Shown piece by piece: positions 35,035 to 44,978 of a stretch of 64,000 nucleotides of DNA. Position numbers and translations under genes: made by a program. How positions within the stretch are numbered: the stretch's first letter is position 1; the number at the start of each line of letters is the position of its first letter. The DNA comes from Clytia hemisphaerica (Eukaryota; Cnidaria; Hydrozoa; Leptothecata; Clytiidae). The stretch covers positions 366,586 to 430,585 of the forward strand of contig CACVBU010000415.1 of assembly GCA_902728285.1 (NCBI GenBank). The letters run 5' to 3'. Under the pieces are notes generated by a model. The model saw nothing but the letters and a program-made list of their open reading frames with translations, ran no database searches and was not told where the DNA came from.

Positions 35035-37222
35035 ACGGTACGTATGGTAGATTTACGGATTCTACATATCTACACATATGGTAGATTTACGGATTTTTAC
35101 ATATCTACACATATGGTAGATTTATGGATTCTATATATCTCTACACATATGGTAGATTTACGGATTCTACATATCTCTACACATATGGTAGATTTACGGA
35201 TTCTACATATCTACACATATTGTAGATTTACGGATGCTACATATCTACACAGTTGGTAGATTTACGGATTTTTACATATTTACACATATGGTAGATTTAC
35301 GGATTCTACATATCTACACATATGGTAGATTTACGGATTCTACAATTCTACATACAGATCTAACATATTCGATTACATTACGGATCTATACACATATATG
35401 GTAGATTTACGGATTCTACATATCTACACATATGGTAGATTTTACGGATTTACTATTTAGATAATACGGAACATATATGGTAGATTTACGGATTATCTAC
35501 ATCTATGGTAGATTTACGGATATTTAACGGTTTTTCTATTCTACACATATGGTAGATTTACGGATCTACGGATATCTACATATGGTGGTAGGATTTACGG
35601 ATTCTATCTACACATATGGTAGATTTACGGATTCTAATATTTACACATATGGTAGATTTACGGATTCTACATATCTACAAATATGGTAGATTTACGGATT
35701 CTAATATCTACACATATGGTAGATTTACGGATTTTTACATATCTACACATATGGTAGATTTACGGATTTTTACATATCTACACATATGGAAGATTTACGG
35801 ATTCTTAATATCTACACATATGGTAGATTTACGGATTCTAATATCTACACATATGGTAGATTTACGGATTTTTACATATCTACACATATGGTAGATTTAC
35901 GGATTCTACATATCTACACATATGGTAGATTTACGGATTCTATATCTACACATTGTAGATTCGATACGGATTTACGGATTCATATTACACATATGGTAGA
36001 TTTACGGATTCTACATATCTACACATATGGTAGATTTACGGATTCTACATATCTACACATATAGTAGATTTACGGATTCTACTATCTACACATATGGTAG
36101 ATTTACGGATTCTAATATCTACACATATGGTAGATTTACGGATTCTACATATCTACACATATGGTAGATTTACGGATTCTACATATCTACATATATGGTA
36201 GATTTACGGATTCTACATATCTACACATATTGTAGATTTACGGATTCTACTATATCTACACATATGGTAGATTTACGGATTCTACATATCTACACATATG
36301 GTAGATTAACGGATTCTAATATCTACACATATGGTAGATTTACGGATTTTTACATATCTACACATATGATAGATTTACGGCTTCTACATATCTACACATA
36401 TGGTAGATTTACGGATTCTAATATATACAAATATGGTAGATTTACGGATTCTACATAACTACACATATGGTAGATTTACGGATTCTACATATCTACACAT
36501 ATTGTAGATTTACGGATTCTACATATCTACACATATGGTAGATTTACGGATTTTTACATATCTACACATATGGTAGATTTACGGATTCTACATATCTACA
36601 CATATGGTAGATTTACGGATTCTACATATCTACACATATGGTAGATTTACGGATTTTTACATATCTACACTATGATAGATATCTACACAGATGGTAGATT
36701 ACGGATTCTAATATATACAAATATTAATTTACGGATTACATATCACATATGGTAGATTACGGATTCTATAGATCTACATATGGTAGATTTACGGATCTAT
36801 ATCTACATATAATTACTACACATAGGGTAATATTACGGATTTACTATATGGTAGATTTACGGATTTACAATATGGTAGATTACGGATTCGACATATCTAC
36901 ACATATGGTAGATTTAACGGATTCATATCTACAGATTTACGGATTCTATATGGGATTTACTTACACATATGTAGATTACGGATATTACATCTACACATAT
37001 GGTAGATTTACGGCTTTACATATCTACACTATGGTAGATTATACATATGGTAGATATTCACATATGGTATTTTTATATATCTACACATATGGTAGATTTA
37101 CGGCTTCTAAATTACACTATGGTTTACGGATTCTAATATCTACACATATGGTAGATTTACGGATTCTACATATCTACACATATGGTAGATTTACGGATTC
37201 TACATATCTACACATATGGTAG
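35035..37222. repeat. 34-bp satellite array, ~2.2 kb
   Basis: More than sixty copies of a unit close to ATGGTAGATTTACGG + ATTCTACATATCTACACAT. Copies at the left and in 35630-36650 are highly regular, while 35340-35610 and 36660-37130 are scrambled with partial units. Because 34 is not a multiple of three, the unit is read in all frames. The resulting ORFs with 'HMVDLRIL' and 'YTYGRFTD' repeats are by-products, not proteins. Confidence 0.95.
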
Positions 37223-37508
37223 AAATAAGTGCAAGATTGGCTTGACCAAATGGCTATTTCAAATGTACTTTCTTTTGAGTTTTTTTAGTACTGGTTCCTC
37301 CGGGTTGGGTATGCTTTGCGCCTCTGCGGGGCTTTTTTTAGCCATGGCTAATTGCTAGTATAAGATTTAGTCAATAAGAATAAAACTGTCATTTTTCAAA
37401 AAATGGGAAAACAAAATTGACACAAATTAATTAACAAAAGAGATATAGTATACGTAGATTAGAATTATTCACATAAGATGTCTAGAAAGACACTCTACAG
37501 AACATGCA
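37223..37508. other. Spacer between satellite and MITE
   Basis: No gene was recognised. A short GC-rich patch near 37295-37340 contains 'cctccgggttggg' and 'gcgcctctgcggggc'. Confidence 0.4.
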
Positions 37509-37796
37509 CTACACTTTTTTTTTTTTATAAGAACCAGTAAATTTTTGTTGAGGCTCGGCTGTTCTTATTTTTTTGGCACTTCGAGCCTCAAATTGTTCTT
37601 ATCCTGTTCTTATTTTTAGGGCAAATTTGGGGGTATTTTTGGGTTTGAACCCTAATTTCATTAATTTGGCCCCTATTTTACCTAAAACTCAGCAACTCCA
37701 GGCTCAGGATTGTTCTTAAATTGTTTTTATTTTTTGGCATTTTTGAGCCTCATTGTTCTTATAAAATTGTTCTTATAAAAAAAAAAAGTGTACTAG
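37509..37796. mobile_element. AAGAAC-type MITE upstream of a LINE fragment
   Basis: It starts ACACTTTTTTTTTTTTATAAG and ends TTGTTCTTATAAAAAAAAAA, with repeated 'ttgttcttat' and 'gagcctca' words inside. It abuts the 5' end of the reverse transcriptase fragment. Confidence 0.75.
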
Positions 37797-38135
37797 GACT
37801 AATAGACGGGATTGCTGACTCTTTTGAAAAAAATGAATTCACTATTGGTATCTTTCTTCATTGACCTATCAAAGGCCTTTGATACTGTTGACCATCACAT
37901 ACTGACTGCTAAACTTGAACGATACGGAGTAACTGACAAAAACTTAGACTGGTTCAAAAACTATTTGACAGGACGTAAACAATGTGTATCATACGGAGAC
38001 TTGACTACAACACCAAAAGCAGTTGAGTGTGGTGTCCCACAGGGATCCATACTAGGACCACTACTTTTTCTCATCTACGTGAACGACCTCCACAATGCAT
38101 CTAACATACTTGACTTTATACTGTTTGCTGACGAC

Positions 38136-38849
38136 CAGTGGCGTTGTGGGAAAATTTTTCTGGAGGGGCCAAAGTCAATCTTTTTTAAATGGCGCCCCCC
38201 CCCCTCCAATTTTCCAAAGTGGTGTCCCCACCCACCATTTTCTAAATTTTTACTAAATTCATTTGCCTAGGCATAATGAGGAAGGAAATATTTAGTGGAG
38301 AAGAGTAGATTTATTTTTGATGAATGGAAAAGGGGAAAACAGGCCCTGCCATGGTTGGGGCCGACTAGAAAAATTTTTAAAATCAACTGCCAAGATACCC
38401 TAAATCACTAAATAAAAATAGACAAATTTGACACTTGCTAGAGTGAAAAGAAACTTAAAGAAACATTGTGTTATGCGAGCGAAGCGAGCGAAAAAAATTG
38501 ATGTTTTATGATTTCAATATTGTTGTCAGCATATTGGTCTTGGGGCGCAGTTAGATTTTCATTTAATAATGCTATATTATACACAAAAAAACTTGTAAAT
38601 TAGCTAGATTGCAAAGAAGTTACCAATTAACTGTATTGCGAGCAAAGCGAGCGAAAAAAATTGCAAGTATTTTAAAATTATCTCAGTAAAATTGGTCCTG
38701 GGCGCAATTTAAGGCGCATAAAGTATGATTTTTAAGATTGGGGCGTTTAAAAAAATCTCTTTTGGCGCCCCTTGCTCTTCGGCGCCCCTTCAGAAAAGCT
38801 CCGCTGGGGGGCCATGGCCCCCCTGGCCCCCCCTGCCACAACGCCACTG
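38136..38849. mobile_element. 714-bp non-autonomous hAT element, copy 1
   Basis: The ends CAGTGGCGTTGTGG and CCACAACGCCACTG are perfect inverted repeats. CTGACGAC is duplicated on both sides (38128-38135 and 38850-38857). The TIR start CAGTGGCG and the 8-bp duplication are typical of hAT transposons. The interior has 'gcgagcgaagcgagcg' near 38475 and a related motif at 38640. There is no transposase. It sits in the FADD codons of the LINE. Confidence 0.95.
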
Positions 38850-39044
38850 CTGACGACACAAACTTATTTTGCTCAAACAAAAATCTAAAAACACTTTTCG
38901 AAATCGTAAATAATGAATTAACCCTTATAAACGAGTGGTTTATTGCCAATAAACTATCCTTAAATGTTAAAAAGACCAAATATATATTATTTTGCAAACG
39001 AAATAAAGTGGATGACCTACCCCTAAGGTTACCATCTCTTTATA

Positions 39045-39373
39045 AGGGGGGGTTTCATGGTTGGCGGAGGAGCGGAATCGGCCCTTTTTTCGGACGGAGT
39101 GGCGGAATTTGGCGAAAATTTAGACGGAGTTACGGAAATTGGGTTCTCTGACGGAGACGGAAAATTAGACAATTTTAATGCGGAAAAACGGAATTTAGCA
39201 AAAGAATTTGCGGAATTTCGGAATTGGTAAAAGATATTCAAAATTTGCGGAATTTTCGACAAAAATGTTGAATTTCAAAGGAATTTTCGGTGACGGAATT
39301 TTGGTTCAATTTATGACGGTTTGACGGAAATTGGAGAAAAAACTGGCGGAATTGCGGAATCGTGAAACCCCCC
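39045..39373. mobile_element. 329-bp TIR element inside the LINE
   Basis: The ends AGGGGGGGTTTCATGG and CGTGAAACCCCCCC are near-inverted. CTTTATA occurs at 39038-39044 and again at 39374-39380. The interior is made of 'ggcggaatt' and 'gacgga' words. The flanking LINE codons join in frame if the element and one duplication are ignored. Confidence 0.85.
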
Positions 39374-40042
39374 CTTTATATAAATAATACTCAAATTAAA
39401 CGTGTGTATGATACAACTTTTCTTGGAGTAATAATTGATGAGTCTCTAAACTGGAATAAACATATATCAAGTATCGAAAATAAAATCTCTAAAAATATAG
39501 GTATCTTATATAAAGCTAAACAGGTACTAGACATAGATTCCTTAAAAAAACTATACTTTGCTTTCATTCATAGCTACCTTAACTATTGCAACATAATATG
39601 GGGTAGTACTTTTAAAATTAGTCTTAAAAAACTCTATAGTAAACAAAAACATGCATTGCGCATTATGTTTGGTGTAAACAAATTTGCTCCGATTAGTCAT
39701 CGTTTCAAAGAATTGGGCGCACTTAATATTTATCAATTAAATATCTTGCAAACAATTTCTTTTATGGGTAGTGTCAAAACCAAGACTTGCCCAAAAGCGT
39801 TTTTAACCCAATTCCCGACAATATCACACAAATATCAAACAAGATATTCAAAGAATGCTTTTAAAATACAGGACGCGAAATTAGCCGTAAAAAGGTTTGC
39901 AATCAAATACCGGGGTCCATTCATGTGGAATAATGTTCTTAGCAAAGAACTCAAAAAATCCTGCACAGAAAAATCTAAATTATGTTTCAATAAATCAACT
40001 AAAAAATATATAATGAATCTTGACATTGAGAAATATTTTTAA

Positions 40043-40892
40043 TACTATCGTAAAAACTCGAAATCTCTCTTTGTTAATCATTTTATCTTCTACTTTTTCT
40101 CTTTTTATTATTATATATAAAACTATATAACATTTATACTTTTTTTCACTACTTAGTCTGTAAATAAACAAACTTCGCTTCAAGGGGTTAGGTGAAAAGA
40201 CAGTAATGTCTTCTTTTTACTCCTGCGAATGTTTTTTAGTTTAGGAGTTTAGGAAAGATTTTTACTTTATCATCAATATTAAGCAAAATTACGTTGTACT
40301 ATTTTTAGATCTTTTTATCATTGCAATGCAAATACTATGCTACAAAAAAAAAGAAGAAAAAAAAAAGAAGTCTTTCTCTAAAATATTAAGAATACGTTAA
40401 GAATATCAAATTCTTAAGAATACTTGACCCTCAATCAAAGTACATTACTCTTATAAAAAGCGTGTATTTGATCATATGCATATGTAAGCACTTGTTCGCT
40501 GACTCCTCCCTTCCCTGTATGTTTTTTTAATAAGAATACGGAAATGTGAAAACAGGCTCGAAGATACTTAGGTTGAGCGATTGACAAGGCTGAAAATGCT
40601 TATAAGGATGCTTATCCCAAGCAAAAATTTAGGGAAATTTACAAAAGATCCGTAAAATCCCAGCCAAAAAAAGCCAAACCAGGAAAATATTTTTCGAGGC
40701 TCATCGTTATGCTTAGTACATGCTTAAATTTTTGCCTTGCAGTATCTCAGCCTAAATATGCTTATAAAATAACATGTGCTTATTGTTTTGCATCTGCGCT
40801 ACTTTGAGACTCCCGACAACATCAAAACAACGTATTTGAAGAGAGATTATGTATCGGAGATATTCTACGGCTACGGTTGCGGTGCTGCCCAT
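40043..40892. other. LINE 3' end and AAGAAT/CTTATA repeats
   Basis: The first 150 bp are probably the LINE 3' tail. 40370-40460 and 40525-40770 have AAGAATA and 'tgcttat' words of the MITE type. From 40776 an open frame of about 39 codons (to CGAAH) runs into the hAT element at 40893 and stays open for about 33 codons after it. Its identity is unknown. Confidence 0.45.
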
Positions 40893-41605
40893 CAGTGGCG
40901 TTGTGGGAAAATTTTTCTGGAGGGGCCAAAGTCAATTTTTTTTAAATGGCGCCCCCCCCCTCCAATTTTTCAAAGTGGTGTCCCCACCCATCCTTTTCTA
41001 AACTTTTACCAAATTCATTTGCCTAGGCATAATGAGGAAAGAAATATTTAGTGGAGAAAAGTAGAATTATCTTTGATGAATGGAAAAGGGAAAAACAGGC
41101 CCACCATGGTTGGGGCCGACTAGAAAATTTTTTTAAATCAACTGCCAAGATACCCTAAATCACTAAATAAAAATAGACAAATTTGACACTTGCTACAGTG
41201 AAATGAAACTTAAAGAAACAATGTGTTATGCGAGCGAAGCGAGCGAAAAAATAGATGTTTTATGATTTCAATATTGTTGTCAGCAGATTGGTCTTGGGAC
41301 GCAGTTAGCTTTACATTTAATAATGCTATATTGTACACAAAAAAAACTTGTAAATTAGCTAGATATCAAAAAAGTTACCAATTAACTGTATTGCGAGCGA
41401 AGCGAGCGAAAAAAATTGCAAGTATTTTAAAATTATCTCAGTAAAATTGGTCCTGGGCGCAATTTAAGGCGCATAAAGTATGATTTTTAAGATTGGGGCG
41501 TTTAAAAAAATCTCTTTTGGCGCCCCTTGCTCTTCGGCGCCCCTTCAAAAAAGCTCCGCTGGGGGGGCCATGGCCCCCCCGGCCCCCCCTGCCACAACGC
41601 CACTG
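40893..41605. mobile_element. 713-bp non-autonomous hAT element, copy 2
   Basis: It has the same ends (CAGTGGCGTTGTGG and CCACAACGCCACTG) and the same interior as 38136-38849, with only scattered differences. It is flanked by CTGCCCAT on both sides (40885-40892 and 41606-41613). The near identity of the two copies suggests recent movement. Confidence 0.95.
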
Positions 41606-41828
41606 CTGCCCATGCGGGTCGTCACCAAAGGCGAAATGTTGCCGTACGTCAAATATCTTTCACCCGCCATTACTTGCCTTACTCGCCATTTTCCTCGCTA
41701 CTTTAACCATAGCCGTAGAGAATTACAGATACATAATCTCGCTATTAACAGAGATAAATACGACGGTGTTGCTGGTACATCCTCTAAAAATCTTTGGTTA
41801 TTACTTTCAAATGTATTGGAAAAATCTT

Positions 41829-42752
41829 TTACTCCATGGAAGCTTCCTTATTGTGAGCTTGTCGTGCGCGTCGTGTGAACGGTTTCATAAGAAAAGATCT
41901 GAATGCAGGTATTTGTTTGACATAAACCAACACATTAACACAAGAGTTCAGTACTACCAGACCGTCAAAATAAGTCCTTACATAATTAATTTTAAAATCG
42001 ACCATTTGATCCACTAGGATGACCACTCGGACTGGGACCATACAGACTACATAACATAAGATTAAGCGCTTGCAAACACTAAGTGCTCTTTTGTTTCGTT
42101 CTTTGACAGAGACATTATCAAGCACATCTCGCTGTTTAAAGGTTTTCGAAATCCGTACAAGATAATACCTTAAGGAGATAATAGGTATAGATGTCTCGAA
42201 AATTAAATGGTAAAACGCTAGGGAGATAAGAGCATTCATATTCAAACTTTCAGCTGTTGATTTGAAAAGTATAGCGATGAACCAAAATAAAGAATATATC
42301 CCTATAATGTGTTTGAGTTTCAGGCGTGGCTTGAGGGGATAGACAATAGCTCGATAGCGGTCGTACGATAATGCGCATATAGTCCAACAAGACACGTGTA
42401 CTGTAACGCAAATTCCATGTCCAAAAATTTCAACCATGTTTGGGAAAGTTGGTATTCCGACCATTGGAAAACTAAATCGGATGAACTGTATAAGACAGAC
42501 GGTCAAATCAGTGATTGCTAACAAGATTGACCAGACGTTGTAGGTTGAAATGGTTTTGAGTGATGACTTTTGGTTGTCTTGGCGACGAGTAAAAAAGTAT
42601 ATGATGAGACAGTTACTAATACTTCCAAAGAAAGTCAAAATTAATGCAATTATTCGTGAAATCTTCACATGAAGTTCTTCTTTTGTATTATCTAAAGTTA
42701 CCAGATTTGAAGTAATCAGAGATGTAGTTGGTAGGGTAGTATTGATTTCCAT
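41829..42752 (-). CDS. Class A (rhodopsin-family) GPCR, single exon
   Basis: The 307-residue protein has seven membrane segments and clear class A landmarks: GSISNCLIIYF in helix 1, LAITDL in helix 2, SYDRYRAIVYPL at the end of helix 3 (a DRY variant) and NSCVNVLVYVKQ in helix 7 (an NPxxY variant lacking proline). The N-terminus has possible N-glycosylation sites (NTT near the start). The tail is short and basic. The overall shape suggests a peptide- or amine-type receptor, but the ligand cannot be named. It is intronless, like many cnidarian receptors. The start at MEIN is the first Met in frame. A hAT element ends about 220 bp beyond its stop. Confidence 0.85.
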   Translation of the reverse strand: MEINTTLPTTSLITSNLVTLDNTKEELHVKISRIIALILTFFGSISNCLIIYFFTRRQDNQKSSLKTISTYNVWSILLAITDLTVCLIQFIRFSFPMVGIPTFPNMVEIFGHGICVTVHVSCWTICALSYDRYRAIVYPLKPRLKLKHIIGIYSLFWFIAILFKSTAESLNMNALISLAFYHLIFETSIPIISLRYYLVRISKTFKQRDVLDNVSVKERNKRALSVCKRLILCYVVCMVPVRVVILVDQMVDFKINYVRTYFDGLVVLNSCVNVLVYVKQIPAFRSFLMKPFTRRARQAHNKEASME

Positions 42753-43475
42753 GATTGTGGCTTTAGCCTTAAAGTCTGTATTATATGTAGACTTATACTA
42801 TTCAATTGATTATATGAGCTCCTTTTTTGAACAAGCCAATCTCTTCATTTGCCTTTTATTTAGTATAAATTTTGTTGAAGAAGTTGTTTTGTTGATAAAT
42901 GTTGTTTGAACAGAAGGTTCATGTTGTTGATTTTTTAAATTTACTACCCTTTTATTGAAGTTATTGAACAGTAAATTATCAAAATTTTAGTAAAGGTTTT
43001 ATCAGGTTTGATTATATCCGTGACCACACTTCACTCAAGAAAACAACGTCAAAATATTCATGGAATGTGAGGCCAAGGACAAATTATCATATGCAGGTGT
43101 TTTCGTTTTTGAGAAAATTACAACTATCAACAAATAATTACAAAATTTCTACTTTAAGAAAGTTAGAATAAACTAAAGTCACAGCATTACCATGTTAATA
43201 ACATACTTAAATATTGTGACTATCTTCCGAAAGTCTAAAGTTTGCCCTCCAGTGACGTGTGGTGGAAATGTCTTGCAGAGCTTTGAAAAAGGGCAAAATG
43301 AATTTTTTTCACCTTTTTCTTAAAACCAGTAAAATTTTCATCTGATAATTGTCAATGGGAACTGAATGTGTCCTATCTCCAACAAATTCATTGGAAATTA
43401 CTAGTTATTATTGTATATAGGACATATAATCGATCTCCACATCATTCTATGTATGCGTAAAACATAAGTTTCGAA
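42753..43475. other. Non-coding stretch upstream of the GPCR
   Basis: It probably holds the receptor's promoter and 5' UTR. No specific element can be identified. Confidence 0.4.
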
Positions 43476-43621
43476 TAGACCTTTTCATAAAATACGTCAC
43501 GAACATCACTTGCCTCGTATTCAAACAATTACTATGGTGATTATGTCCCTTGAGACATTAAATGATTTTTTTAAACGAGGCAAGTGATGTTCGTATAACG
43601 TAATTTATGAAAAGGTCTATT
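43476..43621. mobile_element. 146-bp hairpin MITE
   Basis: AATAGACCTTTTCATAAAAT, followed by 'acgtcacgaacatcacttgc', is inverted almost exactly at the right end (TTTATGAAAAGGTCTATT). The arms are about 45 bp with a 50-bp loop. A single arm is also found at 34177-34262. Confidence 0.9.
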
Positions 43622-43719
43622 ATTTTCGGGAAACAATATCTATTTTACAAACTCGCTAAAACTACATATAAAAAAAGTGCTGGGTCTTAAGTCAATCTGA
43701 AGATATCGGTCAAAAACTG

Positions 43720-44095
43720 ATTTTGACGTTATTATAAAATACATCGAAAAAACACGTCAAAAAGACAATTTAAATGACGTCATTTTTGAAAAAAGGCGAT
43801 AATTTCGTTTAACTTACTACAATCAAAGCAAAATTTTGACTGGAGATGTTGATTATTTATTTTGAAATATTTCATGAAAAAAAATTGAAAATTCATGATG
43901 ACGTCAGCATTTTTTGACGTTTTTTAATTTTTCCCGACAACAAATGACGTCATTTAAATATTCTGAAATTTTTTTAACAAATATTTCACAATCGTTAATT
44001 TACAACTCCAGTCAAAATGTGGTGTTGATTGTATTAATAGAATTGAAGTTATGGCCGTTTTTTCAATAATGACGTCATTTGAATCTTACTCATTC
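43720..44095. repeat. Fold-back repeat carrying four TGACGTCA sites
   Basis: Imperfect inverted arms surround a centre near 43915. TGACGTCA occurs near 43775, 43900, 43945 and 44075. 'cttactacaatc' and 'caaaattttgactgga' on the left are partly inverted as 'actccagtcaaaatgtgg' on the right. It is related in composition to the repeats at 45505-45850, 48460-49100 and 59677-60367. Confidence 0.6.
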
Positions 44096-44978
44096 GAAAT
44101 CCTCTCGTTGATGCGATTATTTTGAGCTATATATGAGAGTTAAGGAATAATGGGAAGCGGTGCGCGTCACGCAAAATATATTTGGGACATGCCTTTAACT
44201 CACCCAAGAACAGAACCAAAGCTATAAGCTAACACTTAAAAACACGTCCATTAATTTTCATTACATATCAGAATGGCCATAACTTTCCAGCTACTAATAT
44301 AATTTGATCTCCGTTCGGCAAAATAACCCCTGCAATAAAATAATCATAACCGAACTGACATTTTCGGTTTCTCGCCTCGCAATTTTTCCGCTTTTTATTA
44401 AAGCATATATGTAAAAGGTGCATTGGGCTCTTCTAGAAAATGTGGTGAGTGGAGGATATAGTGTCCGGGAGGTAGTGAAAATTCTACAGAATGTTGTCCG
44501 AGGGGTAAACTTGCTTATTTTGGGGGTAATTTTAGTTTACTATGTTTGATTGTCCATGGGGTCATCAAATGCTTGTCCAGGGGTTAGACCTGCGTTTCCG
44601 GGAGGTCAAAAGTCACAATGTTTGGCGGGTGAATTTCATAAGTTTTCCTCCACCGCCCCCAGGCGAAAATAAAAAAAATTAGTGTTTCCGGAAACCGGCC
44701 AGGTGAAAAATAAAATTTTTCTGACCCGGCCGCAGACTTTTGTTAGTAGTTGAGATGTTAGTCTTCAGGGCTTATTTCATACTGTTTGTACATAAAAGTT
44801 ATCTTTAAAGTTCTATTTCAATGATCTTAAGTTATCAAAAATAGCAAAAAAAATCTTTTTCCGGCCGGCCGCATGAGTGCTTTTTTCCTTCATCCGCATT
44901 CCGGAAACACTTTATCTTTTTATTTTCGTCCCATATTCAAATTTTTTCTGGAAAAGCCCATTAATCCTATAAAGTAAG
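44096..44978. other. Downstream of the PA14 gene, with a duplicated exon piece
   Basis: About 44290-44400 (minus) encodes FGYDYFIAGVILPNGDQI. This parallels GDFFFAGVILPNGDQI in the last exon of the neighbouring gene, and the two share about 29 identical bases. 44440-44640 contains 'gggaggt' and 'tgtccgagggg' words of an unknown repeat. The rest is AT-rich. Confidence 0.6.

Larger units (their letters stand above)
37809..40042 (+). pseudogene. LINE (Jockey/CR1-like) reverse transcriptase fragment, interrupted
   Basis: This is the remnant of a non-LTR retrotransposon ORF2. The first piece (37809-38135) carries FIDLSKAFDTVDHHIL, GVPQGSILGPLLFLIYVNDL and the catalytic FADD. The second (38858-39044) continues through NEWFIANKLSLNVKKTKY. 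The third (39374-40042) carries FLGVIIDESLNWNKHI and the C-terminal region (IHSYLNYCNIIWG), ending in a stop. The upstream endonuclease and the start of the RT domain are missing, so it is 5'-truncated. A frameshift lies just before FIDLSKAF, near 37855. Two separate DNA elements split the frame at 38136-38849 and 39045-39373. The element is dead and provides datable insertion sites. Confidence 0.93.

Noticed and set aside
35026..37222. Several open frames with repeating 'HMVDLRIL' and 'YTYGRFTD' peptides
   Set aside because: They arise from a 34-bp satellite read in shifting frames. Stops and frame changes follow the DNA repeat, not a protein.
34345..37222. CRISPR array
   Set aside because: The 34-bp units are head-to-tail without unique spacers, and the window is a eukaryotic nuclear genome.
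38683..38997. Proline- and glycine-rich ORFs on both strands near 38.7-39.1 kb, repeated near 41.5 kb
   Set aside because: They are translations of the GC-rich end of a non-autonomous hAT element.
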